DNA from: an uncultured Eggerthellaceae bacterium
GTDB taxonomy: Bacteria; Actinomycetota; Coriobacteriia; Coriobacteriales; Eggerthellaceae
Reading direction: 5' to 3'
Assembly (NCBI GenBank): GCA_910577495.1
Contig: CAJTML010000125.1
Location: 1 to 5,382, forward strand
Length of the DNA stretch: 5,382 nucleotides
Shown: positions 1-5,382 of the stretch, one piece after another
Numbering within the stretch: position 1 is the stretch's first letter
Layout of the letters: each line of letters starts with the position of its first letter
Program-made: the position numbers and the translations under genes
The notes under the pieces: model-generated
Database searches by the model: none
What the model was told of the DNA's origin: nothing
What the model saw: only the letters and a program-made list of their open reading frames with translations

Positions 1-574
1 TCGGCTCTGGCACAAAAATCATGAGCAGCATTGACGCAAGCAAAATGGCAATCATGAGTGCAAAGGCTACCGTGATGCTCGGAATAACGGCGAACAGCGC
101 ACCCACACCAAGCGAGCCCAACATGATGCCAAACATCGGCCCGCAGCTTGAAACAATAGAACCCCACGACAGGTGATAATACGATGCGCAGTCAATCACG
201 AGCGTGGAGATGGCGCTCATAGAAAGACCACTCGTGATCCCCTGCACAAAACGCGCCGCCAAAACCGATGGGGCATTTTGCGCGCCCATAAACATAACGC
301 ATCCAACGATGGCGAACATGATCGTGATAATGGTGACCGGCTTTCGTCCGAGCGCATCAGAAATACGCCCCGCAAAAAGCAGCATGAACACCACGCCGAC
401 CAAATACGTGAGCATCGTGTTTGAGATATCGGTCGTGGTCAGACCAATAGTTTCCTGATACGTTGAATACAGAGGAATCGGTATTGCTGTTGAAGCAAAC
501 ACCGCTAAAAAGATAATTGTTGCCGCCAAAAAGCCGCGACGTGCCTGCCGTCGCGTCAAAACGCGCTTTTCCAT
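1..574 (-). CDS. MFS transporter, N-terminal half (cut by left edge)
   Basis: Reading the minus strand from ATG at 574-572 gives 191 codons with no stop, running off the left edge. The protein starts with a basic cytoplasmic leader (MEKRVLTRRQARR), then strongly hydrophobic segments at about residues 15-35, 54-68, 80-97, 103-127, 137-163 and 167-189, fitting the first six helices of a 12-helix major facilitator. The hallmark motif A lies in the loop between helices 2 and 3: GRISDALGRKP, residues 69-79. An RFVQG segment (108-112) matches the conserved start of helix 4. Members are inner-membrane secondary transporters or drug/metabolite exporters. The substrate cannot be read from this half. 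The start is supported by AGAGAGG at 586-580, five bases upstream. The gene diverges from panB, so a link to pantothenate or its precursors is possible but unproven. Confidence 0.9.
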   Translation of the reverse strand, partial: MEKRVLTRRQARRGFLAATIIFLAVFASTAIPIPLYSTYQETIGLTTTDISNTMLTYLVGVVFMLLFAGRISDALGRKPVTIITIMFAIVGCVMFMGAQNAPSVLAARFVQGITSGLSMSAISTLVIDCASYYHLSWGSIVSSCGPMFGIMLGSLGVGALFAVIPSITVAFALMIAILLASMLLMIFVPEP

Positions 575-604
575 GAGTTCCTCTCTGCGTGATAGGTCGC
601 GCAC

Positions 605-633
605 ATTATGAAGCCCACTTCCCCAATTTTCAA
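605..633 (-). promoter_or_regulatory. Sigma-70-type promoter of the MFS gene
   Basis: On the minus strand, TTGAAA (633-628, 5 of 6 matches to TTGACA) is followed after exactly 17 bases by CATAAT (610-605, 5 of 6 matches to TATAAT). Transcription would start near 598, giving a leader of about 24 bases that contains the AGAGAGG ribosome binding site. This is the best promoter match in the window. Confidence 0.7.
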
Positions 634-706
634 GATGGCGAACTGAGAAAAATCCACCCGCTCCAAAGTTGGCGGTGACTGGGCGTTTTCCGTGGTCAGG
701 CTATTC

Positions 707-739
707 ATCCGTACGTTGCTTCCGCACCCCTATCCGTAC
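707..739. repeat. Direct repeat ATCCGTAC x2 upstream of panB
   Basis: The octamer ATCCGTAC occurs at 707-714 and again at 732-739, start to start 25 bp, in the divergent region between the MFS gene and panB. The second copy ends next to where the -35 element of the panB promoter should be. A tandem site in this position could bind a regulator. An octamer pair this close can also arise by chance, and no regulator is known for it. Confidence 0.35.
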
Positions 740-762
740 ACAATCCACACGCTCAAATTCGC

Positions 763-768
763 TATAGT
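763..768 (+). promoter_or_regulatory. Probable -10 element of the panBC promoter
   Basis: TATAGT at 763-768 matches TATAAT at 5 of 6 positions and lies 34 bases before the panB start codon, giving a predicted start of transcription near 775. No good -35 hexamer sits 16-18 bases upstream (the 17-bp position reads ACAATC). The promoter may therefore be weak or need an activator. The same hexamer appears upstream of murJ. Confidence 0.5.
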
Positions 769-802
769 TAACCAGATTCATCATCGCAGACAAGGATAGC
801 TC

Positions 803-1630
803 ATGAAAAATACCATCACCACATTTCAGCGTATGAAAGACAACGGCCAGCCTATCTCCATGCTGACCGCCTATGATTATTCAACGGCAAAATTGGAAGA
901 CGAAGCGGGCATCAACGGCATCTTGGTGGGCGATTCGTTGGGCATGGTGATGCTCGGTTATGACGACACCCTCAAGGTCACCATGGACGACATGATCCAC
1001 CACACCAAAGCAGTCGCGCGCGGGGCAGCAAACGCGCTCGTGGTGGCTGATATGCCCTACATGTCATATCACATCTCGGTTGAGCAGGCTGTCGAAAACG
1101 CGGGGCGCCTCATCACGCAAGGTGGCGCGCAGGCAGTCAAGCTTGAAGGTGGTGTCGAATTCGCCAACGAAATCCGCGCCATCACCCGCGCATCCATTCC
1201 CGTGATGGGGCATTTGGGACTCACGCCGCAATCGGTCAACGCATTTGGCGGCTTTAAGGTGCAAGGCAAAACGGCCGAAGCCGCGCAACGCATCCTTGAT
1301 GACGCACGCGCTTTGGAAGCGGCGGGCGCCTTCGCCATTGTGCTTGAATGCATCCCGGCAACTATTGCTGAGCGGATCAGCGCCGAAGTGCATATTCCCA
1401 CCATCGGCATCGGGTCGGGCGCGGGCTGCGACGGCCAAATTCTGGTCTACCAAGACATGCTAGGCCTCTACGGCAACTTGGCGCCGAAGTTTGTGAAGCG
1501 ATTTGCTGATGCAGGTCAGGTCATGCAGGATGGCTTCCGCGCCTATATTGATGAGGTATCCGCGCGCACCTTCCCTGCGGCCGAGCACACGTTTAGCGCC
1601 GCCGATGATGCGCTGGAAAAACTCTACTAA
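803..1630 (+). CDS. panB: 3-methyl-2-oxobutanoate hydroxymethyltransferase (ketopantoate hydroxymethyltransferase)
   Basis: PanB transfers a hydroxymethyl group from 5,10-methylene-tetrahydrofolate to alpha-ketoisovalerate to give ketopantoate, the first committed step of pantothenate synthesis in the cytoplasm. The 275 residues are close to the usual 260-280 and cover the whole TIM-barrel family. Visible signatures are MLTAYDYSTAKL (20-31), VGDSLGMV (42-49) with metal-ligand Asp44, VADMPYMSY (81-89) with metal-ligand Asp83, AVKLEGG (111-117), MGHLGLTPQ (135-143) and LECIP (181-185). In the last, Glu182 aligns with the catalytic Glu181 of E. coli. The end of the barrel, with PTIGIGSGAGCDGQILV, is also intact. 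The start at 803 is supported by AAGGAT at 792-797, five bases upstream. It is the first gene of a panB-panC pair, and every key residue I can check is present. Confidence 0.97.
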   Translation: MKNTITTFQRMKDNGQPISMLTAYDYSTAKLEDEAGINGILVGDSLGMVMLGYDDTLKVTMDDMIHHTKAVARGAANALVVADMPYMSYHISVEQAVENAGRLITQGGAQAVKLEGGVEFANEIRAITRASIPVMGHLGLTPQSVNAFGGFKVQGKTAEAAQRILDDARALEAAGAFAIVLECIPATIAERISAEVHIPTIGIGSGAGCDGQILVYQDMLGLYGNLAPKFVKRFADAGQVMQDGFRAYIDEVSARTFPAAEHTFSAADDALEKLY

Positions 1631-1660
1631 GTACCAATTTCAATATACAAAGGATCTCAT

Positions 1661-2518
1661 ATGACAGTAGTTGCACATACCATAGCTGAGGTGCGCCAGG
1701 CAGTGAGCCAGTGGCGTCGCGAAGGCAAAACCATCGGGCTCGTACCCACGATGGGATATCTCCATGAGGGGCACCAAAGCCTCATTGATCAGGCGGTACA
1801 CGATTGTGATTGCGTTGTGGTAAGCGTGTTTGTGAACCCGACACAGTTCGGTCCGGGCGAAGATTTGGAAAGCTACCCCCGAGATTTTAACCACGACTTT
1901 GCCCTGTGCGAAGCTGCTGGTGCGGCGCTGGTCTTTCACCCTGAACCCGAGGAGCTCTACTACCCCAATCGCTCAACGACCATCCACATGGCAGAGCTTT
2001 CCGAGGAACTCTGCGGCAAAAGCCGCCCCATCCACTTCGATGGCGTGTGTCTGGTTGTGGCGAAGCTCTTCAACATCGTCACCCCCGACAAAGCGTACTT
2101 TGGTCAAAAAGACGCCCAGCAGCTCCTCATCATCAAACGCATGGTGCGCGACCTCAACTTCCCCCTTGAAGTGGTAGGATGCCCCATTATTCGCGAAGCT
2201 GACGGGCTGGCGAAAAGCTCGCGCAACACTTATTTGTCTGAAGCTGAGCGTCAAGCAGCCGTGGTGCTTTCGCGCGCCATTGCCTGCGGGCGCGAACTGG
2301 CCGCGTCCGGTGAGCGCGACCCACACGCCATTACACAGGCTATGCGCGAAGTACTTGCAGGCGAACCACTGGCGGATGTTGAATATGTCGAAATTGTCAG
2401 CCAGGCATGCGTAAAGCCCGTTGAGGGCTTGATTGATGAGCCAATCCTGTGTGCCATTGCCGTGCGCATTGGCACAACGCGCCTCATTGACAACTTCTTC
2501 TTTGATCCGAACGCCTAG
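1661..2518 (+). CDS. panC: Pantothenate synthetase (pantoate--beta-alanine ligase)
   Basis: PanC condenses pantoate and beta-alanine using ATP, through a pantoyl-adenylate intermediate, to make pantothenate. The 285 residues match the family size. The nucleotidyltransferase HIGH motif is HEGH (35-38) in VPTMGYLHEGH. NPTQF (59-63) carries the pantoate-binding Gln, FGQKDAQQL (147-155) carries the ATP-binding Lys150 and pantoate-binding Gln154, and AKSSRNTYLS (184-193) is the KMSKS-like loop. The C-terminal dimer/lid domain is full length and ends DNFFFDPNA. The start is supported by AAAGGA (1649-1654), six bases before the ATG. Only 30 bp with no terminator separate it from panB, so the two are almost certainly co-transcribed. 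The operon ends here: panD is not present, so beta-alanine must come from elsewhere. The stop codon is 6 bp from that of the converging nadK. Confidence 0.97.
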   Translation: MTVVAHTIAEVRQAVSQWRREGKTIGLVPTMGYLHEGHQSLIDQAVHDCDCVVVSVFVNPTQFGPGEDLESYPRDFNHDFALCEAAGAALVFHPEPEELYYPNRSTTIHMAELSEELCGKSRPIHFDGVCLVVAKLFNIVTPDKAYFGQKDAQQLLIIKRMVRDLNFPLEVVGCPIIREADGLAKSSRNTYLSEAERQAAVVLSRAIACGRELAASGERDPHAITQAMREVLAGEPLADVEYVEIVSQACVKPVEGLIDEPILCAIAVRIGTTRLIDNFFFDPNA

Positions 2519-2524
2519 GCGCGC

Positions 2525-3457
2525 TTAGAAAAAGACGTGCGAAACGTGGGCATAAAACCCATCATGATTGCAGCGCAGCAACGTGGTGGGTGTTTGCCCA
2601 CGTGAGACATACACACACTTAACCGGCGCATCAAGTTCAATCAGATTGCCATCAATAAACAAGGTGGCGTCTTCACGCGAACGATCACTCTCAAGCGTCA
2701 GCTCAACCACATCGCTGCTCTCGGTCACCAGCGCACGCGCGCGCAGCGTATGAGGTGCCAGCGGCACTGCCACGAGCCCCGTAAAACCAGGCGCCACCAA
2801 AGGGCCACCTGCTGAAAGCGCATAACCGGTGGATCCCGTAGCCGAAGCAACTACAAAGCCATCGCCACGCATATCAGCCACGTGCTCTCCCGAAACTCCG
2901 AGCGAAAAGTCAATAATGCGCCCGTTTGCACCACGAGTAAGCGCTACCTCGTTGAGCGCGAAGTACCGATGCGGATGCGCGTCGCCAGCGCATTCGCCCT
3001 GCTCATCAAATCCACCATAGGCAGCGTCCGCCATGTCGTAGGGGTCGCGCTCGCCCACACACACCACCTCAACACAGAGGTTTGAGCGCTTTTCAGAAAC
3101 CGCGTCCCCCGCAAGCGCCGACGCAACCAGCGCCACTACGCCATCATCTGCGGTATTCGCCAAAAACCCGAGGTGTCCGAAGTTGATGCCAAGGATGGGA
3201 ATTCCCGAAAAGCCCACCATGCGCGCGGTGCGCAAAATGGTACCATCGCCGCCCAACGCCACGACCATATCCACACCCGCAAGCGCACCCGAGGTATGCG
3301 CCTCATCCACGGCGGGTAAGCTGTCGGGCTGCTTTTCCAGCGACTTCACGTCAATCATCTCAAACTCAATGCCCTGGCTTGCCAAATATGTGGCCAAAAG
3401 CAGCGATGCGTCCAGCGCCTGTGAGTTGGAATTATTGCGTATGATCACGATGTGCAT
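2525..3457 (-). CDS. nadK: NAD kinase
   Basis: NadK phosphorylates the 2'-hydroxyl of the adenosine ribose of NAD to make NADP, using ATP or polyphosphate, in the cytoplasm. The 310 residues are slightly longer than the usual 260-305. Family motifs in order are GGDGTILR (69-76) with catalytic Asp71, NFGHLGFL (92-99), ALNEVAL (167-173) with the NAD-binding Asn-Glu pair, RGDGFVVASATGSTGYALSA (197-216) and PLAPHTLRARALV (232-244), then FIDGN (267-271). Between about residues 135 and 163, where relatives have only a short turn, lies a hydrophilic, acidic insertion rich in Asp, Glu and Gly. The ATG at 3457-3455 is preceded by a modest ribosome site, AAAGAAG, at 3470-3464. The gene converges on panC and diverges from murJ, so it is probably a single-gene transcript. 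Confidence 0.96.
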   Translation of the reverse strand: MHIVIIRNNSNSQALDASLLLATYLASQGIEFEMIDVKSLEKQPDSLPAVDEAHTSGALAGVDMVVALGGDGTILRTARMVGFSGIPILGINFGHLGFLANTADDGVVALVASALAGDAVSEKRSNLCVEVVCVGERDPYDMADAAYGGFDEQGECAGDAHPHRYFALNEVALTRGANGRIIDFSLGVSGEHVADMRGDGFVVASATGSTGYALSAGGPLVAPGFTGLVAVPLAPHTLRARALVTESSDVVELTLESDRSREDATLFIDGNLIELDAPVKCVYVSRGQTPTTLLRCNHDGFYAHVSHVFF

Positions 3458-3470
3458 AAAAGACTTCTTT

Positions 3471-3500
3471 CTGACTTTGCTATGATTATCATATTATAGT
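3471..3500 (+). promoter_or_regulatory. Probable murJ promoter
   Basis: CTGACT (3471-3476, 4 of 6) and TATAGT (3495-3500, 5 of 6) are separated by 18 bases. TATTAT at 3492-3497 is an alternative -10. Transcription would begin near 3507, about 18 bases before the murJ ATG. It physically overlaps the nadK -10 on the opposite strand, so the two genes probably compete for RNA polymerase. Confidence 0.4.
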
Positions 3501-3505
3501 CAAAG
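3475..3505. promoter_or_regulatory. Palindrome in the nadK/murJ divergent promoter (candidate operator)
   Basis: The arms CTTTG (3475-3479) and CAAAG (3501-3505) enclose further inverted symmetry: CTTTG-CTATGAT on one side pairs with CTTTGACTATAAT read from the other strand, with one bulged base. Nested inside is a perfect ATGAT-T-ATCAT (3482-3492). The whole site overlaps both divergent promoters, as expected for a shared operator. The inner 11 bases fit the core of the Fur box consensus (ATGATWATCAT), but the outer bases do not complete it. AT-rich promoters make chance palindromes common. Confidence 0.4.
3493..3498 (-). promoter_or_regulatory. -10 element of the nadK promoter
   Basis: The minus strand reads a perfect TATAAT (3498-3493), placing transcription start near 3486 and leaving a leader of about 28 bases before the nadK ATG. 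The -35 position at 17-bp spacing reads TAAACG, only 3 of 6 matches. The element lies inside a palindrome and overlaps the murJ promoter on the other strand. Confidence 0.5.
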
Positions 3506-3524
3506 CATCAGAAAGCGTTTAGCT

Positions 3525-5382
3525 ATGGCAGACAAGCTCTCACGAGCTCGACATATGCGCCCGTACGAACCTGGCTCTACGGGCGAAATTTTCATTACGG
3601 GCAAGCACGCCGGCGTTGACCGGAGTGCTGTTGCCGCTGCCGTAGCTCAGCAAGTGGTACCGCGCCCCGGCTCCAAACCCCACGATCCGGCGAAAACCTC
3701 AGAGATCATCATCTGCGGCAAACATGCCGGCGTGGACAAAACGCGTGTGGTGCGCGACCCCTTTGAACCGCAAACACCTGAGCCCCTTGCAACCGAAGAA
3801 CGCTTCGCTGAGACCACCTTCACACCCGATGAGGTGACCGAAGAGATTGAATTGCAAGGCAGCGCACAGGCAGTCGGCGGTTCGGCAGCACTTATCAGCA
3901 TCTGCGTCATGATCTCGCGCATCACTGGCTTTGCGCGCACGTGGGCTATGGCCTTCGCGCTGGGATCCACGCTGCTTTCCAGTTCGTATCAGGTGGCGAA
4001 CAACCTGCCCAACCAGCTCTATGAGTTGGTAGCAGGCGGCATGATCGTTACGGCATTTTTGCCAGTGTATCTCAGCGTCAAGAAAAAGCTCGGACAAAAA
4101 GCGGGCAACGAGTATGCGTCTAACCTGCTCACCATTGTGGTGGTGCTCTTGGGCATCGTGTCACTTGTCTGTATGCTTTTCCCAGGAGCCATCATCTACA
4201 CGCAAAGCTTCTATTCGGATCAGTCCGAGATGGCAACGTCGGTCTTTTTCTTCCAGTTCTTCGCCATCCAAATTGTGTTCTATGGCGCCAGCGCTATCAT
4301 TTCAGGACTCTTAAACGCCAATCGTGACTACCTCTGGTCTTCCATTGCTCCAGTGGCGAATAACGTGGTGGTTATTGCTACCTTTGTGGCGTATGCATTT
4401 GTGGCACAACACGACGCCAACCTGGCACTCTACATCATTGCCATCGGCAACCCGCTTGGCGTATTCTTGCAGCTTGCCATCCAGCTGCCCGCGCTCAAAC
4501 GAAACGGCATCCGCATTCGCCCGCGCATCAACCTGCGCGATCCAGCCCTACGTGAGACACTCGGCATTGGCGTGCCGGCGGTGTTTGTGATGCTCTGCTC
4601 GTTTGCGGTGGTTTCGGTACAAAACGCTGCCTCGTATAGCTTCGCCGAAAACGGCCCGTCCATTCTGGCCTATTCACGCTTGTGGTTCACGCTCCCCTAC
4701 GCGTTTTTGGCAGTACCCATCACCACCGCCATGTTTACCGAACTTGCCGACATGCAGGCAGAAGGAAATGTCGAAGGCGTCAAGCGCGGCATCGTCTCAG
4801 GCACGAACCAGATTCTGTTCTTCATGATTCCGTTTGCGCTTTATTTGATCGTGTTTTCGCTACCGCTTGTGACGCTCTATCATGCGGGCGCTTTTACCAT
4901 GGACAACGTCTCATCCATTGCCAACTACCTGGCCGTACTGGCGTTTGCGCTTCCCGTGTATGGCGTTAACACCTATTTGCAAAAGATCTTCAGTTCGCTG
5001 CGCAAAATGGGCATTTTCGCCCTGTTCAACTTTGTTGCGGGCGCTGCGCAAATTGGACTCACCATGTTCGGTGCCACGCATGCTCAGGCGTTGCCACTTG
5101 AGACCATCGCCGTAGCCGAAGTGGCCTTCTACGTGGTATCCGATGTCTGCTTGTTTATCTATCTGCGCATGCACTTAGGGCCGTTTGGCCTGGCTTCCAT
5201 CATACGCGCGTTTATCTTCGGTGTGATTTTTGGCGTACTGGGCGCTGGCGTGGGTGCAGGAGCGCTTTTCGCTCTCTCTACGTTTGTGGCACCGCTTTCA
5301 GGCTCTATCGTGCAAGCGCTCGCCTACGTCATCGTCGGCGGACTCCTTGCACTGGTGACGACATTCGGACTGGCGTTGAAGC
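3525..5382 (+). CDS. murJ: Lipid II flippase MurJ with a long N-terminal extension (cut by right edge)
   Basis: MurJ (MviN) moves undecaprenyl-linked peptidoglycan precursor lipid II across the cytoplasmic membrane. From ATG 3525 the frame is open for 619 codons to the edge. Upstream in frame there is a stop at 3483-3485 and no other ATG, so this is the first ATG; the ribosome site is weak (AGAAAG, 3510-3515). Residues 1-115 are hydrophilic and precede the first helix, so they should be cytoplasmic. They contain a duplicated GKHAGVD motif (26-32 and 65-71) and an acidic Thr-rich part (90-110). The MATE-like MurJ core begins near 119 with SRITGFAR (131-138), then NNLPNQLYELVAGG (159-172), SGLLNANRDYLW (260-271), the helix-5 PVANN (276-280) and YSRLWFTLPY (383-392), where Arg385 aligns with essential Arg270 of E. 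coli. About 14 hydrophobic segments are visible, the last near 596-617, so little of the core is missing. Positions matching E. coli Asp39 and Lys46 are Ser153 and Asn160. Confidence 0.95.
   Translation, partial: MADKLSRARHMRPYEPGSTGEIFITGKHAGVDRSAVAAAVAQQVVPRPGSKPHDPAKTSEIIICGKHAGVDKTRVVRDPFEPQTPEPLATEERFAETTFTPDEVTEEIELQGSAQAVGGSAALISICVMISRITGFARTWAMAFALGSTLLSSSYQVANNLPNQLYELVAGGMIVTAFLPVYLSVKKKLGQKAGNEYASNLLTIVVVLLGIVSLVCMLFPGAIIYTQSFYSDQSEMATSVFFFQFFAIQIVFYGASAIISGLLNANRDYLWSSIAPVANNVVVIATFVAYAFVAQHDANLALYIIAIGNPLGVFLQLAIQLPALKRNGIRIRPRINLRDPALRETLGIGVPAVFVMLCSFAVVSVQNAASYSFAENGPSILAYSRLWFTLPYAFLAVPITTAMFTELADMQAEGNVEGVKRGIVSGTNQILFFMIPFALYLIVFSLPLVTLYHAGAFTMDNVSSIANYLAVLAFALPVYGVNTYLQKIFSSLRKMGIFALFNFVAGAAQIGLTMFGATHAQALPLETIAVAEVAFYVVSDVCLFIYLRMHLGPFGLASIIRAFIFGVIFGVLGAGVGAGALFALSTFVAPLSGSIVQALAYVIVGGLLALVTTFGLALK
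3582..3737 (+). repeat. Duplicated 13-residue motif in the MurJ N-terminal extension
   Basis: Two protein-level copies: GEIFITGKHAGVD at residues 20-32 (bases 3582-3620) and SEIIICGKHAGVD at residues 59-71 (bases 3699-3737), offset 39 residues (117 bp). Ten of 13 residues are identical. Six of those ten use a different synonymous codon in the two copies (E, I, I, K, H, V), so the copies are not a recent DNA duplication. I do not recognise the motif as a named domain. Confidence 0.85.

Noticed and set aside
173..458. Two overlapping plus-strand open frames of 83-84 codons
   Set aside because: They lie opposite the MFS gene, whose frame carries family motifs and a good promoter; their predicted proteins have no recognisable features and lack a ribosome site.
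676..698. Inverted TGAC / GTCA around a T-rich loop upstream of panB
   Set aside because: Only four base pairs plus a weak extension; too short to call an operator or RNA structure.
1064..1453. Minus-strand open frame of 129 codons within panB, and a second of 113 codons
   Set aside because: Both are antisense to the fully conserved panB; long antisense frames are expected in coding DNA of this GC content.
1661..2518. PanC variants (Tyr in GYLHEGH, Ile in RPIHFDGV, Lys in GLAKSSRN) as possible loss of function
   Set aside because: These positions vary between PanC families; the HxGH pair, the Gln residues, the QKD lysine and SSRN are all kept.
2513..2520. Palindrome GCCTAGGC over the panC stop codon
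   Set aside because: Eight-base palindrome consistent with chance; no loop for a terminator.
2586..2601. Hairpin GTGGG / CCCAC with a 6-base loop near the 3' end of nadK
   Set aside because: The stem is only 5 bp, lies inside coding sequence and has no T-run, so it is not supported as a terminator for panC.
3183..3485. Plus-strand open frame of 100 codons across the nadK start region
   Set aside because: It is antisense to the conserved NadK N-terminus including GGDGT, and ends inside the divergent promoter.
3555..3557. Alternative murJ start at the second in-frame ATG (residue 11)
   Set aside because: No Shine-Dalgarno sequence precedes it; the upstream ATG at 3525 has at least a weak AGAAAG and a suitable promoter distance.
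3647..4097. Minus-strand frames opposite the murJ N-terminal region (107 and 132 codons)
   Set aside because: I checked whether the MurJ extension might be an artefact and a minus-strand gene real. The plus frame runs unbroken into the MurJ core and its duplicated motif shows synonymous codon changes, which favours the plus strand.

Overview
The window reads as ordinary chromosomal housekeeping DNA from a moderately GC-rich bacterium (mid-50s % GC by eye). I see no mobile element, CRISPR array, tRNA or rRNA. The MurJ sequence departs from the proteobacterial pattern in its first membrane helices and looks closer to the actinobacterial type. A Coriobacteriia-like host is my best guess, but that is inference from protein style only and is weakly held.

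Layout, left to right. (1) Minus strand, 1-574: the N-terminal 191 residues of a major facilitator superfamily (MFS) transporter, cut by the left edge, with a good promoter at 605-633. (2) A 228-bp divergent intergenic region (575-802) holding that promoter, a direct repeat of ATCCGTAC and the likely promoter of the next operon. (3) Plus strand, 803-2518: panB and panC, 30 bp apart, each with a clear Shine-Dalgarno sequence. They encode ketopantoate hydroxymethyltransferase and pantothenate synthetase, two steps of vitamin B5 (coenzyme A precursor) synthesis. panD does not follow. (4) Minus strand, 2525-3457: nadK, NAD kinase, converging on panC with only 6 bp between stop codons. (5) A 67-bp AT-rich divergent promoter region (3458-3524) dominated by a palindrome. 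(6) Plus strand, 3525 to the right edge: murJ, the lipid II flippase of peptidoglycan synthesis. It is almost complete but still open at the edge, and it carries a cytoplasmic N-terminal extension of about 115 residues not found in typical MurJ.

Functionally, panBC and nadK make precursors of two universal cofactors (CoA and NADP), while murJ serves cell-wall growth. They look like separate transcription units that happen to be adjacent, not one pathway.

The most unusual signal is in the MurJ extension. A 13-residue motif, (G/S)EI(F/I)I(T/C)GKHAGVD, occurs twice, 39 residues apart. The two copies differ in synonymous codons at most of the identical residues, which suggests selection on the protein sequence. 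It is followed by an acidic, threonine-rich stretch. Secondary points are a Fur-box-like palindrome between nadK and murJ, an extra hydrophilic loop in NadK, and loss in MurJ of acidic and basic residues that are important in E. coli MurJ.
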